The notes beneath the pieces are model-generated. The model saw nothing but the letters and a program-made list of their open reading frames with translations. It ran no database searches and had not been told where the DNA came from. Both the position numbers and the translations under genes were made by a program. Shown piece by piece: positions 26,697-37,900 of a stretch of DNA of 47,457 nt. Position 1 is the first letter of the stretch; the number at the start of each line of letters is the position of its first letter. Source of the stretch: Cyanobacteria bacterium CG_2015-22_32_23 (GTDB lineage Bacteria > Cyanobacteriota > Cyanobacteriia > Cyanobacteriales > Cyanobacteriaceae); contig JAACUG010000086.1 in NCBI GenBank assembly GCA_009993045.1, positions 1 through 47,457 of the forward strand, given 5' to 3'.

Positions 26697-28118
26697 ATGA
26701 TAACTAGAGTCAATATTATCGATAAGTTTTCTACTTTTTTAGCCATCAGCGATAGTTATAAATTTATTTTACAGTGGCAAAGAGATTATCAGTTAAAAAT
26801 CAATATTGAAAGAATTATCAAGATACAAGAAGTTAATGAAGAGAATTTAGCCTATGAATTTTTAACAAATATTAGATTAAAACCTCAGAAAATATTACGT
26901 TATCATCTGACATCTTACTTGCAAGAAGTTTGTTATTGGGCAACAAGACAAGTTTATTTTTATCTGAATAAAACCGTTAATTCTTTAACTCTTGAAGAGT
27001 GTTTTTTGTGGGGTAACGAAGCTATTATTACACCTGATAAATTATTAAAACAATATCAAAATCATAGAGGAAGTAAAATAACTACTTATGCACAAACTAG
27101 ATTAAAAACTATTATTAAAGACAAAGTTTATCTTAGTCGAGGATGGAAATTATTAACTAATTGGGGATTATTAAAAAGAATTAGTAAATCTAAAAGACAA
27201 GAAGTTTTAAAAAAAATGGGGGGTTTAACAGGAAAAGAATTAGAAGAATATTTATTGATTTGGCAATGTTTTGTCGATAATTATATATCATCTTCTCCCC
27301 ATAGAAATAAATCTTTATCTTCTCCTTCTATTTCTCAATTCAAAATAATGACTAATCAATATAATATTTTAGCGGAGAAACAATTTAACTTTTCTTCCAT
27401 ATTAACTATAGAAGAGTTTGAAAACAAAATTAAGTTTTGTGGAGAAAAAGCCAGATTATTTGTAAATCCTATTACGATTAATTTTCCTGAAGATAAAGAA
27501 ATTAATATTAATGATAATCCTCAAGATTATTTAACTTTATTAGAAGAAAATGAAGATAAACCACAAATTAATCATCTTCTTACTACTACATTTAATAATC
27601 TTAATCTTGCTTCTCAAAGTATCTTTTATCTTGGGGAAGGTTTAGGGTTAACTCAACAAGAAATTATTAAAACTATTCAATTAACCAATCCTAATTTTAT
27701 CAAAGAACAATCTCAACTTTCTAAGAATATAAACAAAATTAGAAAAATGTTATTAGATGAAGTTATTAAAAATATTAAAGGAGAAAAAGAAAAAGTTTCT
27801 AAGGAGGAAATTGAAGTATTAATCGACATTTTAAAAGGATGGATAACAGAATATATCGAATCTGAAATATTATTACTATGTCAAAAATCTTTCTTAGAAA
27901 TTAATATTTATCAACAAAAATTACTTCAAGAAAACTATTTTAAAAATTCCATGAATAATATTTCTTTTATCGAAAATATTTGCCCAGAATTAATTAATGT
28001 TTTAATAACAAAGTTTAATAATAAACTAAATTTACAGTTAGAAAATAATCCGATTATTAAAGATAATATTATATTACGGTTAGAAAAATTTTGTCATCAA
28101 TATTTTAATCGAATCTAA
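26697..28118 (+). CDS. Sigma-70-like cyanobacterial protein
   Basis: The 473-residue protein resembles a cyanobacterial group that is annotated as sigma-70-family and often precedes DUF1822 genes. Residues about 80-170 are helical and basic (ACYWATRQVYFYL-like region, TYAQTRLKTIIKDKVYL, RGWKLLTNWGLLKRIS), reminiscent of sigma region 2. Residues about 295-355 (LASQSIFYLGEGLGLTQQEIIKTIQ, shown in part as YLGEGLGLTQQEIIKTIQ) look like a region 4 helix-turn-helix. The intervening 100 residues and the C-terminal 120 residues are unassigned. The DUF1822 gene follows after 130 bp. Whether it binds RNA polymerase is not shown by the sequence. Confidence 0.55.
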   Translation: MITRVNIIDKFSTFLAISDSYKFILQWQRDYQLKINIERIIKIQEVNEENLAYEFLTNIRLKPQKILRYHLTSYLQEVCYWATRQVYFYLNKTVNSLTLEECFLWGNEAIITPDKLLKQYQNHRGSKITTYAQTRLKTIIKDKVYLSRGWKLLTNWGLLKRISKSKRQEVLKKMGGLTGKELEEYLLIWQCFVDNYISSSPHRNKSLSSPSISQFKIMTNQYNILAEKQFNFSSILTIEEFENKIKFCGEKARLFVNPITINFPEDKEININDNPQDYLTLLEENEDKPQINHLLTTTFNNLNLASQSIFYLGEGLGLTQQEIIKTIQLTNPNFIKEQSQLSKNINKIRKMLLDEVIKNIKGEKEKVSKEEIEVLIDILKGWITEYIESEILLLCQKSFLEINIYQQKLLQENYFKNSMNNISFIENICPELINVLITKFNNKLNLQLENNPIIKDNIILRLEKFCHQYFNRI

Positions 28119-28248
28119 TCAACATTAAAAAAATATTAATCAATATTTAAAACAAATACTAAAATTAATCAATCTTAATTTATCTAAACTTACTTTATTA
28201 CCAGAATTCTTTAATTAAAAACTAATTTAGTTATAACAAACAAATACT

Positions 28249-29616
28249 ATGAATTATCTAAACTTGATTGATACCAATATAGACGAAACCAAAATAAAAT
28301 TAAATGATGATATAAAAAATGAAACTTGGCAACAAATAAGTAAGTTAAATAACGAAGTTGCTTCTTTTCGTGGCTATCTTAATTTATTAGTCAGAAAAAC
28401 TTTTTTAAGATGGCTTAATTTAATGTTAGAAAGTAATTTTGTTGATAACTTAAAATTAGAAGATAACTTGAGTATTTGGAATTTTATTAACGGTAATGCT
28501 ATCGATATTAATGATAGTCGCATTGTTTTAATACCGACAGAAATTCAAGATAAAACAGAGTTTTCTATTCCTGAAGAATGGTTAAAAATTCCTCAATGGG
28601 TAGGAAATTATTATCTACCAGTGGAAGTAAACTTAGAGGAAAACTATCTTAATTTTTGGGGTTATGCTTCTTATGAAGATATAATAAATTATGGTAAATT
28701 AGACTCTTTTAATCACTATATTGATTTTCCTTTTGAATGTTTAGAAAATGACTTAAATATAATCTGCTTAGAATATGAATATGGTTGGAATTCAATTCCA
28801 CAAATTTCTCCTTTACCATTTAATGCTTCCAGAGAAGAAAGTTTAATAACAGAAATTCAAAATAATTTATCTCCTCGTCTTCTTCTTAATTTTTCTGACT
28901 GGTTAAGTTTTATAAGTAATAATTCTATCCGAAATAAACTATTTTTATCTCTTCAATATATTAACTTAAATCAATGGTTAAATCATCAATTTTCTTCTGC
29001 AATAATTAAAAGTTGGCAAACTATTGAAGATTTAAAACAACAATATTTTATTCCTGATTTTAGTTTTAATCTTGCCTTGGCTTCTCGCTCATTTTCTTTA
29101 ACAGATTCTTTATTAATTTTAGAAAATAATATTGATAATAATCAAGTTAATAATATACTTAAAAGTATCATTAATTTAGATGGTAATATTGATAATAAAG
29201 AAGAAATAATTAATATATTACCTCAATTTATTAACAATCACGATGATGAAGAAACTAGATGGAATGCAGCTTTAGCTTTACAAATATTAGACTCTAGTCA
29301 CCCGTCTTGTGCTATTTGGCGAGGAAAAATCATTAATTTAGAGAATCATAGTTTAGGTTTATTACTAGGAATTTTACCAAAAACAAATAATCAAATAGAT
29401 ATTTTTATTCGCATTTATTCTATCAATATAGATACTTATTTACCTAAAAATTTACTATGCCAAATAATTGATGAAAATAATAATATTTTTGCAGAAATAA
29501 TTACAGAAAATAATGATAAAATTATTCAGTATAAGTTTTGGGGTAGTCAAGAAGAAAAGTTTGCCATAAAAGTGATTATTAATGATAGTTATATTCAGGA
29601 AAATTTCTCAATTTAA
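28249..29616 (+). CDS. DUF1822 family protein
   Basis: The 455-residue acidic, Asn-rich protein fits DUF1822. The first third is helical (residues 20-70, with FRGYLNLLVRKTFLRWL). It is followed by IPEEWLKIPQWVGNYYLPVE and the strand-rich FWGYASYEDIINYG, and near residue 280 to the end is a HEAT-like helical segment and a C-terminal beta-domain (LGLLLGILPKTNNQIDIFIR). DUF1822 has no known activity but is cyanobacterial and commonly paired with a sigma-like gene, as here, so it may act with or against it. No signal or membrane segment is seen. Confidence 0.75.
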   Translation: MNYLNLIDTNIDETKIKLNDDIKNETWQQISKLNNEVASFRGYLNLLVRKTFLRWLNLMLESNFVDNLKLEDNLSIWNFINGNAIDINDSRIVLIPTEIQDKTEFSIPEEWLKIPQWVGNYYLPVEVNLEENYLNFWGYASYEDIINYGKLDSFNHYIDFPFECLENDLNIICLEYEYGWNSIPQISPLPFNASREESLITEIQNNLSPRLLLNFSDWLSFISNNSIRNKLFLSLQYINLNQWLNHQFSSAIIKSWQTIEDLKQQYFIPDFSFNLALASRSFSLTDSLLILENNIDNNQVNNILKSIINLDGNIDNKEEIINILPQFINNHDDEETRWNAALALQILDSSHPSCAIWRGKIINLENHSLGLLLGILPKTNNQIDIFIRIYSINIDTYLPKNLLCQIIDENNNIFAEIITENNDKIIQYKFWGSQEEKFAIKVIINDSYIQENFSI

Positions 29617-29952
29617 TATTATTTTATCAGTTATAGTAATCTTATTTAACTCCTAATAAGTTAATTTCCCAAAAATTGGGGAGTTATAGGGGTAAAAATT
29701 ATCACAAATGATTTAAAAACTCTATATTTATATATTTAAAATAATAACTTGAAGATACTATAATTTTTGTTAATTAATTAAGGTTAATTTTATCTTTAAT
29801 TATTACTTCAATCATGGAAGATAACTTTATAATTATTTATTTTATTGTTGTTTAGAAATATTAAGTAACTGATTAAATAATGAAATAAATTGAGTAATAT
29901 GATAAAATAAATATACTCTTTTTTTATCTTTTAAAATTTATAATTATTTCCC
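29617..29952. other. AT-rich spacer with one palindromic repeat
   Basis: No gene is seen in this 336-bp gap. At 29668-29690, cccaaaaattggggagttat, followed by aggggt, is a diverged copy of a palindromic repeat (consensus CCCCAGTATTGGGGATTTAG). The same repeat occurs inside the methylase gene at 39615, 41321 and 41399. The rest is AT-rich and lacks a clear hairpin or promoter that I would defend. Confidence 0.6.
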
Positions 29953-31281
29953 GTGATTAAACTGATTAAAAATCTTCAATCTCATCAATTAGTTATCGAA
30001 AAAAAAGCTAATTCTTTACAAGGAAAAATCTCAATACCCGGAGATAAATCCATTTCTCATCGTGCTTTAATGTTAGGTGCGATGGCATTAGGTGAAACTA
30101 CTATTGAAGGATTATTACTAGGAGAAGATCCTCGTAGTACTGCTCACTGTTTTGAGGCAATGGGTGCAAAAATTTCTGACTTAAATACAGAAAAAGTAAT
30201 TGTTACAGGTATCGGACAAGAAAGATTACAAGAGCCGTCAAGTATTCTTGATGCAGGAAATTCAGGTACAACCATGCGATTAATGTTAGGCTTATTAGCA
30301 TCCCAACCTGACAAATTTTTCACCGTCACTGGAGATGATTCTCTACGCACTCGCCCCATGTCAAGAGTAATTCAACCTTTACAACAAATGGGAGCAATTA
30401 TTTATGGCAGAAATAGCAACAAAAATGCTCCTTTGGCGGTTATTGGGCAGAATTTGAAACCCATTCATTATCACTCTCCCATAGCTTCTGCACAGGTTAA
30501 ATCCTGTATTCTCTTGGCAGGATTGATGACGGAAGGCAAAACCACCGTTACCGAACCAGCTTTGTCGAGAGATCATAGTGAAAGAATGTTACGAGCTTTT
30601 GGTGCTACTCTCGAAATTGATGTTGATACCCATAGCGTTACTATTGAAGGGGGAGCGAAATTACAAGGACAAACAGTTATAGTACCTGGTGATATTAGTT
30701 CGGCAGCATTCTGGTTAGTAGCTGGAGCGATTACACCCCATTCCGAATTAATCATCGAGAATGTAGGTATAAATCCTACTCGCACAGGTATTTTAGAGGC
30801 TTTACAGATGATGGATGCAGATATTACCATTTTTAATCAAAGGGAGGCAGCCGGTGAACCTGTAGCAGATTTAAGGGTAAAATCAAGTAAACTTAAGGCT
30901 TGTACCCTCGAAGGCTCAATTATTCCTCGTTTAATTGATGAAATTCCCATCCTAGCAGTAGCGGCTTGTTTTGCTCAAGGTACTACGGTTATTAAAGATG
31001 CAGAAGAATTACGGGTAAAAGAAAGCGATCGCCTTAAGGTTATGGCCTTAGAATTAGGTAAAATGGGAGCAAAAATAAGGGAATTTGCGGATGGTTTGGA
31101 AATTATAGGCGGAAATCTTCTTAATGGTGCTGATTTAGACAGTTTTACAGATCATCGTATTGCTATGAGTTTAGCTATTGCTGGTTTAAATGCCCAAGGA
31201 AAAACCATTATTAATCGTGCCGAAGCGGCTTCTATTTCTTACCCAACTTTTGTTGATACTTTAATCAAAATTAGTCAGTAA
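29953..31281 (+). CDS. aroA: 3-phosphoshikimate 1-carboxyvinyltransferase (EPSP synthase)
   Basis: This enzyme makes 5-enolpyruvylshikimate-3-phosphate in the shikimate pathway. The 442-residue protein starts at GTG. Motifs run in order: [18 protein letters not shown] with the catalytic Lys, [82 protein letters not shown], and [29 protein letters not shown] carries Ala after Asp and Gly at the usual glyphosate-contact position. That agrees with the class II sequences I recall, but the class is not certain. The length is normal. Confidence 0.95.
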   Translation: MIKLIKNLQSHQLVIEKKANSLQGKISIPGDKSISHRALMLGAMALGETTIEGLLLGEDPRSTAHCFEAMGAKISDLNTEKVIVTGIGQERLQEPSSILDAGNSGTTMRLMLGLLASQPDKFFTVTGDDSLRTRPMSRVIQPLQQMGAIIYGRNSNKNAPLAVIGQNLKPIHYHSPIASAQVKSCILLAGLMTEGKTTVTEPALSRDHSERMLRAFGATLEIDVDTHSVTIEGGAKLQGQTVIVPGDISSAAFWLVAGAITPHSELIIENVGINPTRTGILEALQMMDADITIFNQREAAGEPVADLRVKSSKLKACTLEGSIIPRLIDEIPILAVAACFAQGTTVIKDAEELRVKESDRLKVMALELGKMGAKIREFADGLEIIGGNLLNGADLDSFTDHRIAMSLAIAGLNAQGKTIINRAEAASISYPTFVDTLIKISQ

Positions 31282-31353
31282 TTGACTATACTGTTATTTA
31301 ACTATAAAATGATATTAAAATTCATAATTAATTAAAATCCCTAGGAAAATTTT

Positions 31354-31821
31354 ATGTGGGCTAGTGCCATTACCGCCTATTTTCATTATTTAAGTTTAGG
31401 TGTTATTTTTGCAACTTTAATAACAGAATTTTTTACCCTTAAGGAAGAATTAACCTTAAAAGACGCTTGGAGAATTTTATGGGCTGATACTGCTTATGGT
31501 ATCGCAGCATTGACAGTATTAGGTACAGGAATTTTAAGGGTTTTATATTACGGTAAAGAAACAGCTTATTATATGAATCAACCAGTTTTTTGGATGAAAA
31601 TGGCTGTATTTTTAGTGGTAGGTACATTATCGTTATATCCCACTATTTCTTTTTTAGGTTGGATTAAATCTCTAACACAAGAAAAACCCCCAGAAATAAC
31701 ACTCAATAAATATAAAAGATTAAAGTATATTATTATTGTGGAATTATGTGGATTTACTCTTATCCCTTTATTAGCATCAATGATGGCTAGAGGAATCGGT
31801 ACACAATGGTTTTCATCATAA
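31354..31821 (+). CDS. DUF2214 family membrane protein
   Basis: The 155-residue protein has four hydrophobic helices (about residues 7-27, 45-66, 82-104 and 125-146) and the DUF2214 features: an N-terminal AITAYFHYLSLGVIFATL with His in the first helix, ADTAYGIAALTVLGTGILR, and a short periplasmic YYMNQPVFWMKM loop. The function is unknown. Conserved His and Trp in the helices resemble small membrane redox proteins, but I see no haem motif. It is followed closely on the same strand by a lipoprotein rhodanese and possibly co-transcribed with it. Confidence 0.82.
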   Translation: MWASAITAYFHYLSLGVIFATLITEFFTLKEELTLKDAWRILWADTAYGIAALTVLGTGILRVLYYGKETAYYMNQPVFWMKMAVFLVVGTLSLYPTISFLGWIKSLTQEKPPEITLNKYKRLKYIIIVELCGFTLIPLLASMMARGIGTQWFSS

Positions 31822-31862
31822 ATATTCTCTAAAAGTAGGTGGGCAATGCCACAAATAAACCC

Positions 31863-32387
31863 ATGATAAAACTCCTATTCGTTTTGTTACTAAGTATTTT
31901 ATTTTATGGTTGTACTCGTTTAGAAGTAAATCCAGTTATTGCTTTTGTTACTCCCAGTGGTAATAACGGACTATTAGAGATGGTTAGTGAGAAAAACCCT
32001 GACTCTCCTGTAGATTTGGTTTATCAAAATTTAGCTTTACCCTCTGTAAAAAATTTTCTCTCCTCTATTCCTTCGGATTACTATACCATTAGACAAGTTA
32101 ATGCTATTAAGACTTTAACCAAAGAAAAACAGGCTTTATTAGTGGATGTCAGGGAGAAAAATGAATATGATTCAGGGCATATAAAACAAGCAATTAATAT
32201 CCCCATCAGAACATTAACAGATCATCTTCAAGAAATTCCTAAAAATCGTCCCGTAATACTCTATTGCTCGACGGGTTATCGTACTGCTATGGGTGTTATG
32301 GCTTTACAAATGCTTGGTTATGACAACGTTAAAGGTTTTCCTCCTAGTATTGAAGGATGGAAGGCGGCTGGGGAATTATTAGAATAA
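31863..32387 (+). CDS. Rhodanese-domain lipoprotein
   Basis: From ATG 31863 the product has 174 residues; a GTG 24 bases upstream would spoil the signal peptide. Residues 1-17 are a lipoprotein signal with lipobox LFYGC. The mature part has one rhodanese domain (about 70-174): ALLVDVREKNEYDSGHIKQA, PVILYCSTGYRTAMGVMAL with the active-site Cys in CSTGYR, and MLGYDNVKGFPPSIEGWKAAG at the end. Such proteins transfer or sense sulfur outside the cytoplasm. The catalytic Cys and loop are intact. The substrate is unknown. Confidence 0.83.
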   Translation: MIKLLFVLLLSILFYGCTRLEVNPVIAFVTPSGNNGLLEMVSEKNPDSPVDLVYQNLALPSVKNFLSSIPSDYYTIRQVNAIKTLTKEKQALLVDVREKNEYDSGHIKQAINIPIRTLTDHLQEIPKNRPVILYCSTGYRTAMGVMALQMLGYDNVKGFPPSIEGWKAAGELLE

Positions 32388-32479
32388 AATTGTCCTCGAA
32401 ATAACATATCTTCACGGAAAAAATTGATTATTATTCACGGATACTTAATAATGATTTATGAATAACTAAAAAAATTACT

Positions 32480-33508
32480 ATGGCTCAAGAAAGAACTCTC
32501 CCCAAATTTGACCATTCTACCGTTAAAATCTCTAAAGAAGAAAGTTTAATTTACTATGAAGATATGGTTTTAGGGCGCTTATTTGAAGATAAGTGTGCTG
32601 AAATGTATTATCGTGGTAGAATGTTTGGTTTTGTTCACCTTTATAACGGACAAGAAGCGGTTTCTAGCGGTATTGTTAAATCTTTATGTCCTGATCAAGA
32701 TTATGTTTGTAGCACTTATCGAGATCATGTTCATGCTTTAAGTAGTGGTGTGCCTCCCACAGAAGTTATGGCAGAACTTTTCGGCAAGGTAACAGGTTGT
32801 AGTAAAGGTCGTGGCGGTTCAATGCACATGTTCTCTGCTGCGCATAAATTACTCGGTGGTTATGCTTTTGTGGCTGAAGGTATCCCTGTTGCTACTGGTA
32901 CAGCTTATCAAAGTATGTATCGCAAAAAGGCTTTAGGAGAAGATTTTGATCAAGTTACAGTGTGTTTTTTCGGTGATGGTGCTAGTAATAATGGTCAATT
33001 TTTTGAATGTTTAAATATGGCTGCCTTGTGGAAATTACCCATTCTCTATGTCGTCGAAAATAATAAGTGGGCGATCGGTATGGAACATGAACGTGCTACT
33101 TCTCAAATCGAAATCTATAAAAAAGCCAGTGTTTTTAACATGGAAGGCTATGAGGTTGACGGCATGGATTTATTAGCTGTACGAGATGTCGCACAAAAGG
33201 CGATCGCACGAGCTAGGGCAGGAGAAGGACCAACATTAATCGAAGCCTTAACCTATCGTTTTCGTGGCCATTCTTTAGCAGATCCTGATGAATTAAGAGA
33301 TCCAGCCGAAAAAGAATTTTGGAATGCTAGAGATCCGATCAAAAAATTCGCTACTTATTTAACAGAAAATAACATCGTTTCTCAAGGAGAATTAGACGCT
33401 ATTGATCAAAAAGTACAACAGAACATTGACGAAGCAGTAGAATTTGCAGAAGCTAGTCCAGAACCTGATCCTAGCGAATTATATCGTTATATTTTCGCCG
33501 AAGATTAA
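32480..33508 (+). CDS. pdhA: Pyruvate dehydrogenase E1 component, alpha subunit
   Basis: This thiamine-diphosphate-dependent subunit decarboxylates pyruvate in the cytoplasm, together with a beta subunit and the E2 core encoded elsewhere. The 342-residue protein shows the family order: [17 protein letters not shown] at the start, [34 protein letters not shown], the TPP motif [20 protein letters not shown] followed by [11 protein letters not shown], and [18 protein letters not shown] with the phosphorylation-loop-like segment. The length is normal for cyanobacterial and plastid types. A single gene without pdhB beside it is usual in cyanobacteria. Confidence 0.95.
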   Translation: MAQERTLPKFDHSTVKISKEESLIYYEDMVLGRLFEDKCAEMYYRGRMFGFVHLYNGQEAVSSGIVKSLCPDQDYVCSTYRDHVHALSSGVPPTEVMAELFGKVTGCSKGRGGSMHMFSAAHKLLGGYAFVAEGIPVATGTAYQSMYRKKALGEDFDQVTVCFFGDGASNNGQFFECLNMAALWKLPILYVVENNKWAIGMEHERATSQIEIYKKASVFNMEGYEVDGMDLLAVRDVAQKAIARARAGEGPTLIEALTYRFRGHSLADPDELRDPAEKEFWNARDPIKKFATYLTENNIVSQGELDAIDQKVQQNIDEAVEFAEASPEPDPSELYRYIFAED

Positions 33509-33656
33509 TTAATAAAATCTAATTAACAATTAACAATTTTACTTGACATTTTACTGATTTTATGGTATGCAAAAAAACTTAAAAATTATATTTTTTTATC
33601 CTATACTATAGGTAGATAAACAAAATAAATTATCTATTTATAATATTAAAAATATC

Positions 33657-34616
33657 ATGGAATTAAAACGTCTTTGGGATACTTTAGTTTATTTTAATGT
33701 GTTTCCAATTCCTTCTTGTTTCCTAAAGTTATTTAACTCAAAAAATATGCCTTCATTAATGATTAATATAACTTTAATTGCTGATGATAACAGTAATTTA
33801 GCCCAAGAAACCATCGATTCTTTACAAAAGAAAAACACCCCTTTAAGAATTATTACGTCTTCCCCTAATACCGCTTTTTCTTCTCCTTTAACAGAAATTA
33901 TCGTTATGGATTTAGATAAAGATATACTTCTTTCTTCATTATTTGAAAGAGTTAATGAAGTGATTTTTTTCCCTCAAAATGGCATAGATAAATTAAGAGA
34001 ATTAATGAATAATAATTTACAAATTGGCGAAATGATTTTATTTGATTTTACCATCGCTAATGATAACTTGCGTACTATTTGGGGCGCAGTAGATGATGTC
34101 GTAATGGGGGGAGTTAGTAGCAGTAATTTAATTTTAAGGGATAATAAAGCAATTTTTACGGGCATTGTTTCTACTAATAATAACGGTGGTTTTGTTTCCG
34201 TCAGAAGTAAAAATTTTATTCCTGAATGGGATTTATCCCCTTATCAAGGCATTCGCTTAAAAGTTAAAGGCGATGGTAAAAGGTATAAATTTATTAGTCG
34301 ATGTGAAGGCAAATGGGATGGTATTAGTTATTGTTATTCTTTTGATACCATTGATAATCAGTGGATAACCGTTGATATTCCTTTTGATGATTTAATCCCC
34401 GTATTTCGTGCTAAAACTTTAAAAGATGCACCAAAATTTGATTCTAGTAAAGTTTATTCTTTACAATTAATGTTAAGTAAATTTGAATATGACGGCGGTT
34501 ATAATCCTCATTTTGAAGCAGGAGGATTTTCTTTAGAAATTGAAAATATTAAAGTTTATGGAAAACTTAGCAGCAATTCTCATATAGTTATTTCACATAA
34601 GAATGAAACAGTTTAA
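33657..34616 (+). CDS. CIA30 family protein with a shortened N-terminal half
   Basis: Of the 319 residues, about 145-310 form a CIA30 (complex I intermediate-associated) domain: WGAVDDVVMGGVSSSNLILR, FTGIVSTNNNGGFVSVRSK, the YQGIRLKVKGDGKRYKF strand, and SLQLMLSKFEYDG near the end. Fuller cyanobacterial relatives, as I recall them, have an NAD(P)-binding Rossmann half of about 300 residues before CIA30. Here only about 130 residues precede it, without a clear GxGxxG loop. That half appears reduced or replaced. The role in cyanobacteria is undetermined; assembly of a membrane complex such as NDH-1 is only an analogy to mitochondria. Confidence 0.8.
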   Translation: MELKRLWDTLVYFNVFPIPSCFLKLFNSKNMPSLMINITLIADDNSNLAQETIDSLQKKNTPLRIITSSPNTAFSSPLTEIIVMDLDKDILLSSLFERVNEVIFFPQNGIDKLRELMNNNLQIGEMILFDFTIANDNLRTIWGAVDDVVMGGVSSSNLILRDNKAIFTGIVSTNNNGGFVSVRSKNFIPEWDLSPYQGIRLKVKGDGKRYKFISRCEGKWDGISYCYSFDTIDNQWITVDIPFDDLIPVFRAKTLKDAPKFDSSKVYSLQLMLSKFEYDGGYNPHFEAGGFSLEIENIKVYGKLSSNSHIVISHKNETV

Positions 34617-34823
34617 TAAGATTATAAATCCTCGAAAACAATGACGGGTGGGCATCCTATAAAATTTAAAAAATTGTCTCAAGGTTAATTGAAATAACTA
34701 TTCTTCGTTAATCGTATGTTTGTGAACTACCAAAACTGAATCAAAAATTACAGTGTTGGCAACAACCCAAAGAAATGCTTTTTACAGTTTGGTTTGATAT
34801 TTTTGTTCCTTGTTTCAGGATGC

Positions 34824-34839
34824 TTCCGAATTTTCGGAA
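34824..34839. promoter_or_regulatory. Palindrome upstream of the DUF499 gene
   Basis: TTCCGAA (34824-34830) and TTCGGAA (34833-34839) form a perfect 7-bp dyad with a 2-base centre, 72 bp before the DUF499 start. It could be a repressor operator controlling the defence-type island. There is no direct evidence. The surrounding 294-bp gap otherwise holds no gene I can support. Confidence 0.35.
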
Positions 34840-34910
34840 TAAAGATATTTTTGGGGAAGATGATCAAACTATCTTTCTTTATCCTCTAGTAATTTATCTC
34901 TAAGTCAAAA

Positions 34911-37900
34911 ATGCTCAACTCCGTTTTTAAAACTTGCTACCCCAGACAGGAAATTTTGTCAGGAGATTTACAATTAGACCTTTTTGCGGCTAAATTAAAA
35001 TCAGTGGTAGAAGGAAAAGCACCTCAAGTATATCAAAATCCAGACTTATTTTTTGCTAATACTTTTCCCACCGACGGCATTAAAACTCTCATTCGAGAAG
35101 TGTTTACTCGTTTGAGTGCCTATAGTAGCGGTTCACCCATTTTACGGTTAGAAACCAGTTTTGGCGGTGGTAAAACCCATGATGAAATCGCTATCTGGCA
35201 TATTGCTAAATCTGGACGTAACATTGAGGGTTTAGAGAGATTTACTGATTTAGATATTATACCCACTCAAACCATACAAGTAGCCGCCATCGATGGGCGG
35301 GATTTAGATGCCCAGAATGGAGTTATTCATCAAGATACAGGAGTTACCACTTATAGTCTTTGGGGTGAAATTGCTTATCAAATTGGCGGTGTGGAAGGTT
35401 ATCAATTATTGCAAAAAAGCGATCTTACTTTTTTAAGCCCTGGCACTTCAGTAATGGAAGTTTTAATCAAAGAGAAACCCACCGTCATTATCTTAGATGA
35501 AATTGCCCGTTATTTGAGTATGGCAAGGGGTAAAAAAGTCGAAGACAGTAACCTTGCTAAACAGGTGGTTAACTTTTTATTCTCTTTAATGGATTTGGCT
35601 TCGGCGACTAATAACCTTGTGTTAGTCTATTCTTTAGCTTCTAGTAGCGATACTTTTGCCGATGAAACCAATGAGTTAAAAGAGTTACTTAGTGCTTCTG
35701 CCCGTCAGGAAAGGATTTTAACCCCTAGTACCGATGTCGAAATTTATAATATTGTTAAACAGCGTCTCTTTGATTCTGTGGATGTAGAAGCTGGAAAGGC
35801 GATCGCCTCGGCTTACCTACAAACTTACAAAACTTCTCCTCTTAATTTACCAGATAGTTGTAAAGATGCCACCTACGCAGAGGCAATTTCACAAAGTTAT
35901 CCCTTCCATCCAGAGTTATTCAATCTACTGACTAAAAAAATAGCCACTATTGCTGAATTTCAGCGCACAAGGGGTGCATTAAGATTACTGGCTCAATTGG
36001 TGCGTTATGTCTGGGATAATTATAGTCAAGACAATGATAACCCAGAAAACCATATATCCCTGATTCATACCCACCATTTACCCATCGGCAAGGAAGAGGA
36101 TATTACTAATGAATTAACATCCAAGATTCAACGCTCCACCATGCGCCCTGCTATTAATGCTGATATTTATAATCCTACTGGTAGAAGGGCTTATGCTCAA
36201 CAACAGGATGAGGAATGGTTGATGGCTGGTAAACCCCCTTTGACTTCCTATTTAGCAAGGACAATTTTTTTACATTCCCTCACATACGGTATCAGCGCAG
36301 GGATTCGGCGCGCTGAGTTAAATTTATCTTTATTAACCCCCGCCATCGATATTAATTTTATCGACCGAGCTTTAGATAATTTACAGACGGTAGCATGGTA
36401 TTTAGATCTTGATCCGATTACCACTATAGCCCGATTTAAAGAAGAACCTTCCATTAATAAAATTATTACCGAAGAAAAGGAACAAATTGGACGAGGGGAA
36501 GCGAAAGAGGAATTACGCACCCGTCGAGATAGTATTTTCGCTAAAAAGTTTTTTACCGTCATTAGCGCCCCTAATAGCCCTGGGGATGTGGACGATCGGG
36601 CGGATGATATTGTATTGTGTTTAATGGATTTTGATGAAGTTACCATCACTCAATCCACTGAATTTGCACCATCTCTGTTGGTTAGTATCCTCAATAATAC
36701 GGGAGAATCGGGACGTTTTCGCCTCTATCGCAACCGTTTATTATTCCTCGTGGCAAATAAAACCGAGATGGAAAGAGCAATCGATGTTACAAGAGAATAT
36801 AAAGCCATCCAAAATATTCTCAAATCCCAAACAAGGTTAGAAGACTTATCGGAAACCCAACGGAAACAATTAAAAGAGCGAGGCGGTAAAAAGGAGTTAG
36901 ATGTCAGAATAGCCTTAACAGGTGCTTATCGTCATTTATTTTACCCTGATTTTGACCAAGTAAAAGCCCCAGAAGGATTAAAACATTATGTTTTACCAGC
37001 ACAGGATGCCAGTGCCATTAAGGGTAATAGTAATCAACAAGATATTATTTTAAAAGCCCTCAAAGATTGTCAAAAAATCCGTACTGATGAACCATTAAAA
37101 CCCTATGCCTCGGCTTATATTCAGCAAAAAGTATGGGCGGCAGGATTGGATTCCATTACCACCAAAGCCCTCAAGGAAACCTTTGCTAAGGATTTGAGTT
37201 TGAAATTTTTATTAGATGTAGAGGTATCATTATTTAGAGATACCATTCGTCAAGGTTTAATCGATGGTGTCTGGGATTTAGAAGCTTTATCCCCTTCTTC
37301 TGATGGGTTAGGAGTGAGGGCAAATTCTGATGGGTTAGGAGTGAGGGCAAATTCTGATGGGTTAGGAGTGAAAGCAAATCCTCAAGGAGGAGGGGTGAAG
37401 GCAACCTACATTAAAACTGATACACCTTTAACTAATCTTCCCCAGATTATCGAGTTTTCTGATAAATATATCCTTTACCGTCGGGGTATTTTACAACCCC
37501 CTCAACCAAAAGTTATTCAACTTTCCGCCCAAGTTATCAACCCAGACACAAAGGAAGTCAGAGTGCGTTGGAAGGCTAAGGGCGCTTTAACCGTTAGTTT
37601 ATACCAAGATAATGGTTTAGTTAGGGATGATTTTCGCCCTACTGATGAATATGCTACTACCATTAACGGGTTAACGGCATTTAAAGTTATAGTTGATTAT
37701 GGTAGTGGTGAAACTGCTACCCAAGAGACAAAAATTGATTTACTTACTCAAACTGTTAAGGAAAAATCAGGTAATTATACTGTTAATAATGAGGATATTT
37801 TTGAGACGATTAAACCTAGGGAAATTATTAAAGACGGTAGTGTTAATATCACTTTTAATTATCTTAAAGACCAATGTTTAGACTATAAAATTACGGCAAT

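Noticed and set aside
28119-28248. Small RNA between the sigma-like and DUF1822 genes
   Set aside because: The gap is AT-rich without a stable hairpin, promoter pair or T-run that would support it.
36248-36649. 133-codon minus-strand frame within the DUF499 gene
   Set aside because: It lies wholly inside a gene with clear ATPase motifs and has no recognisable domain.
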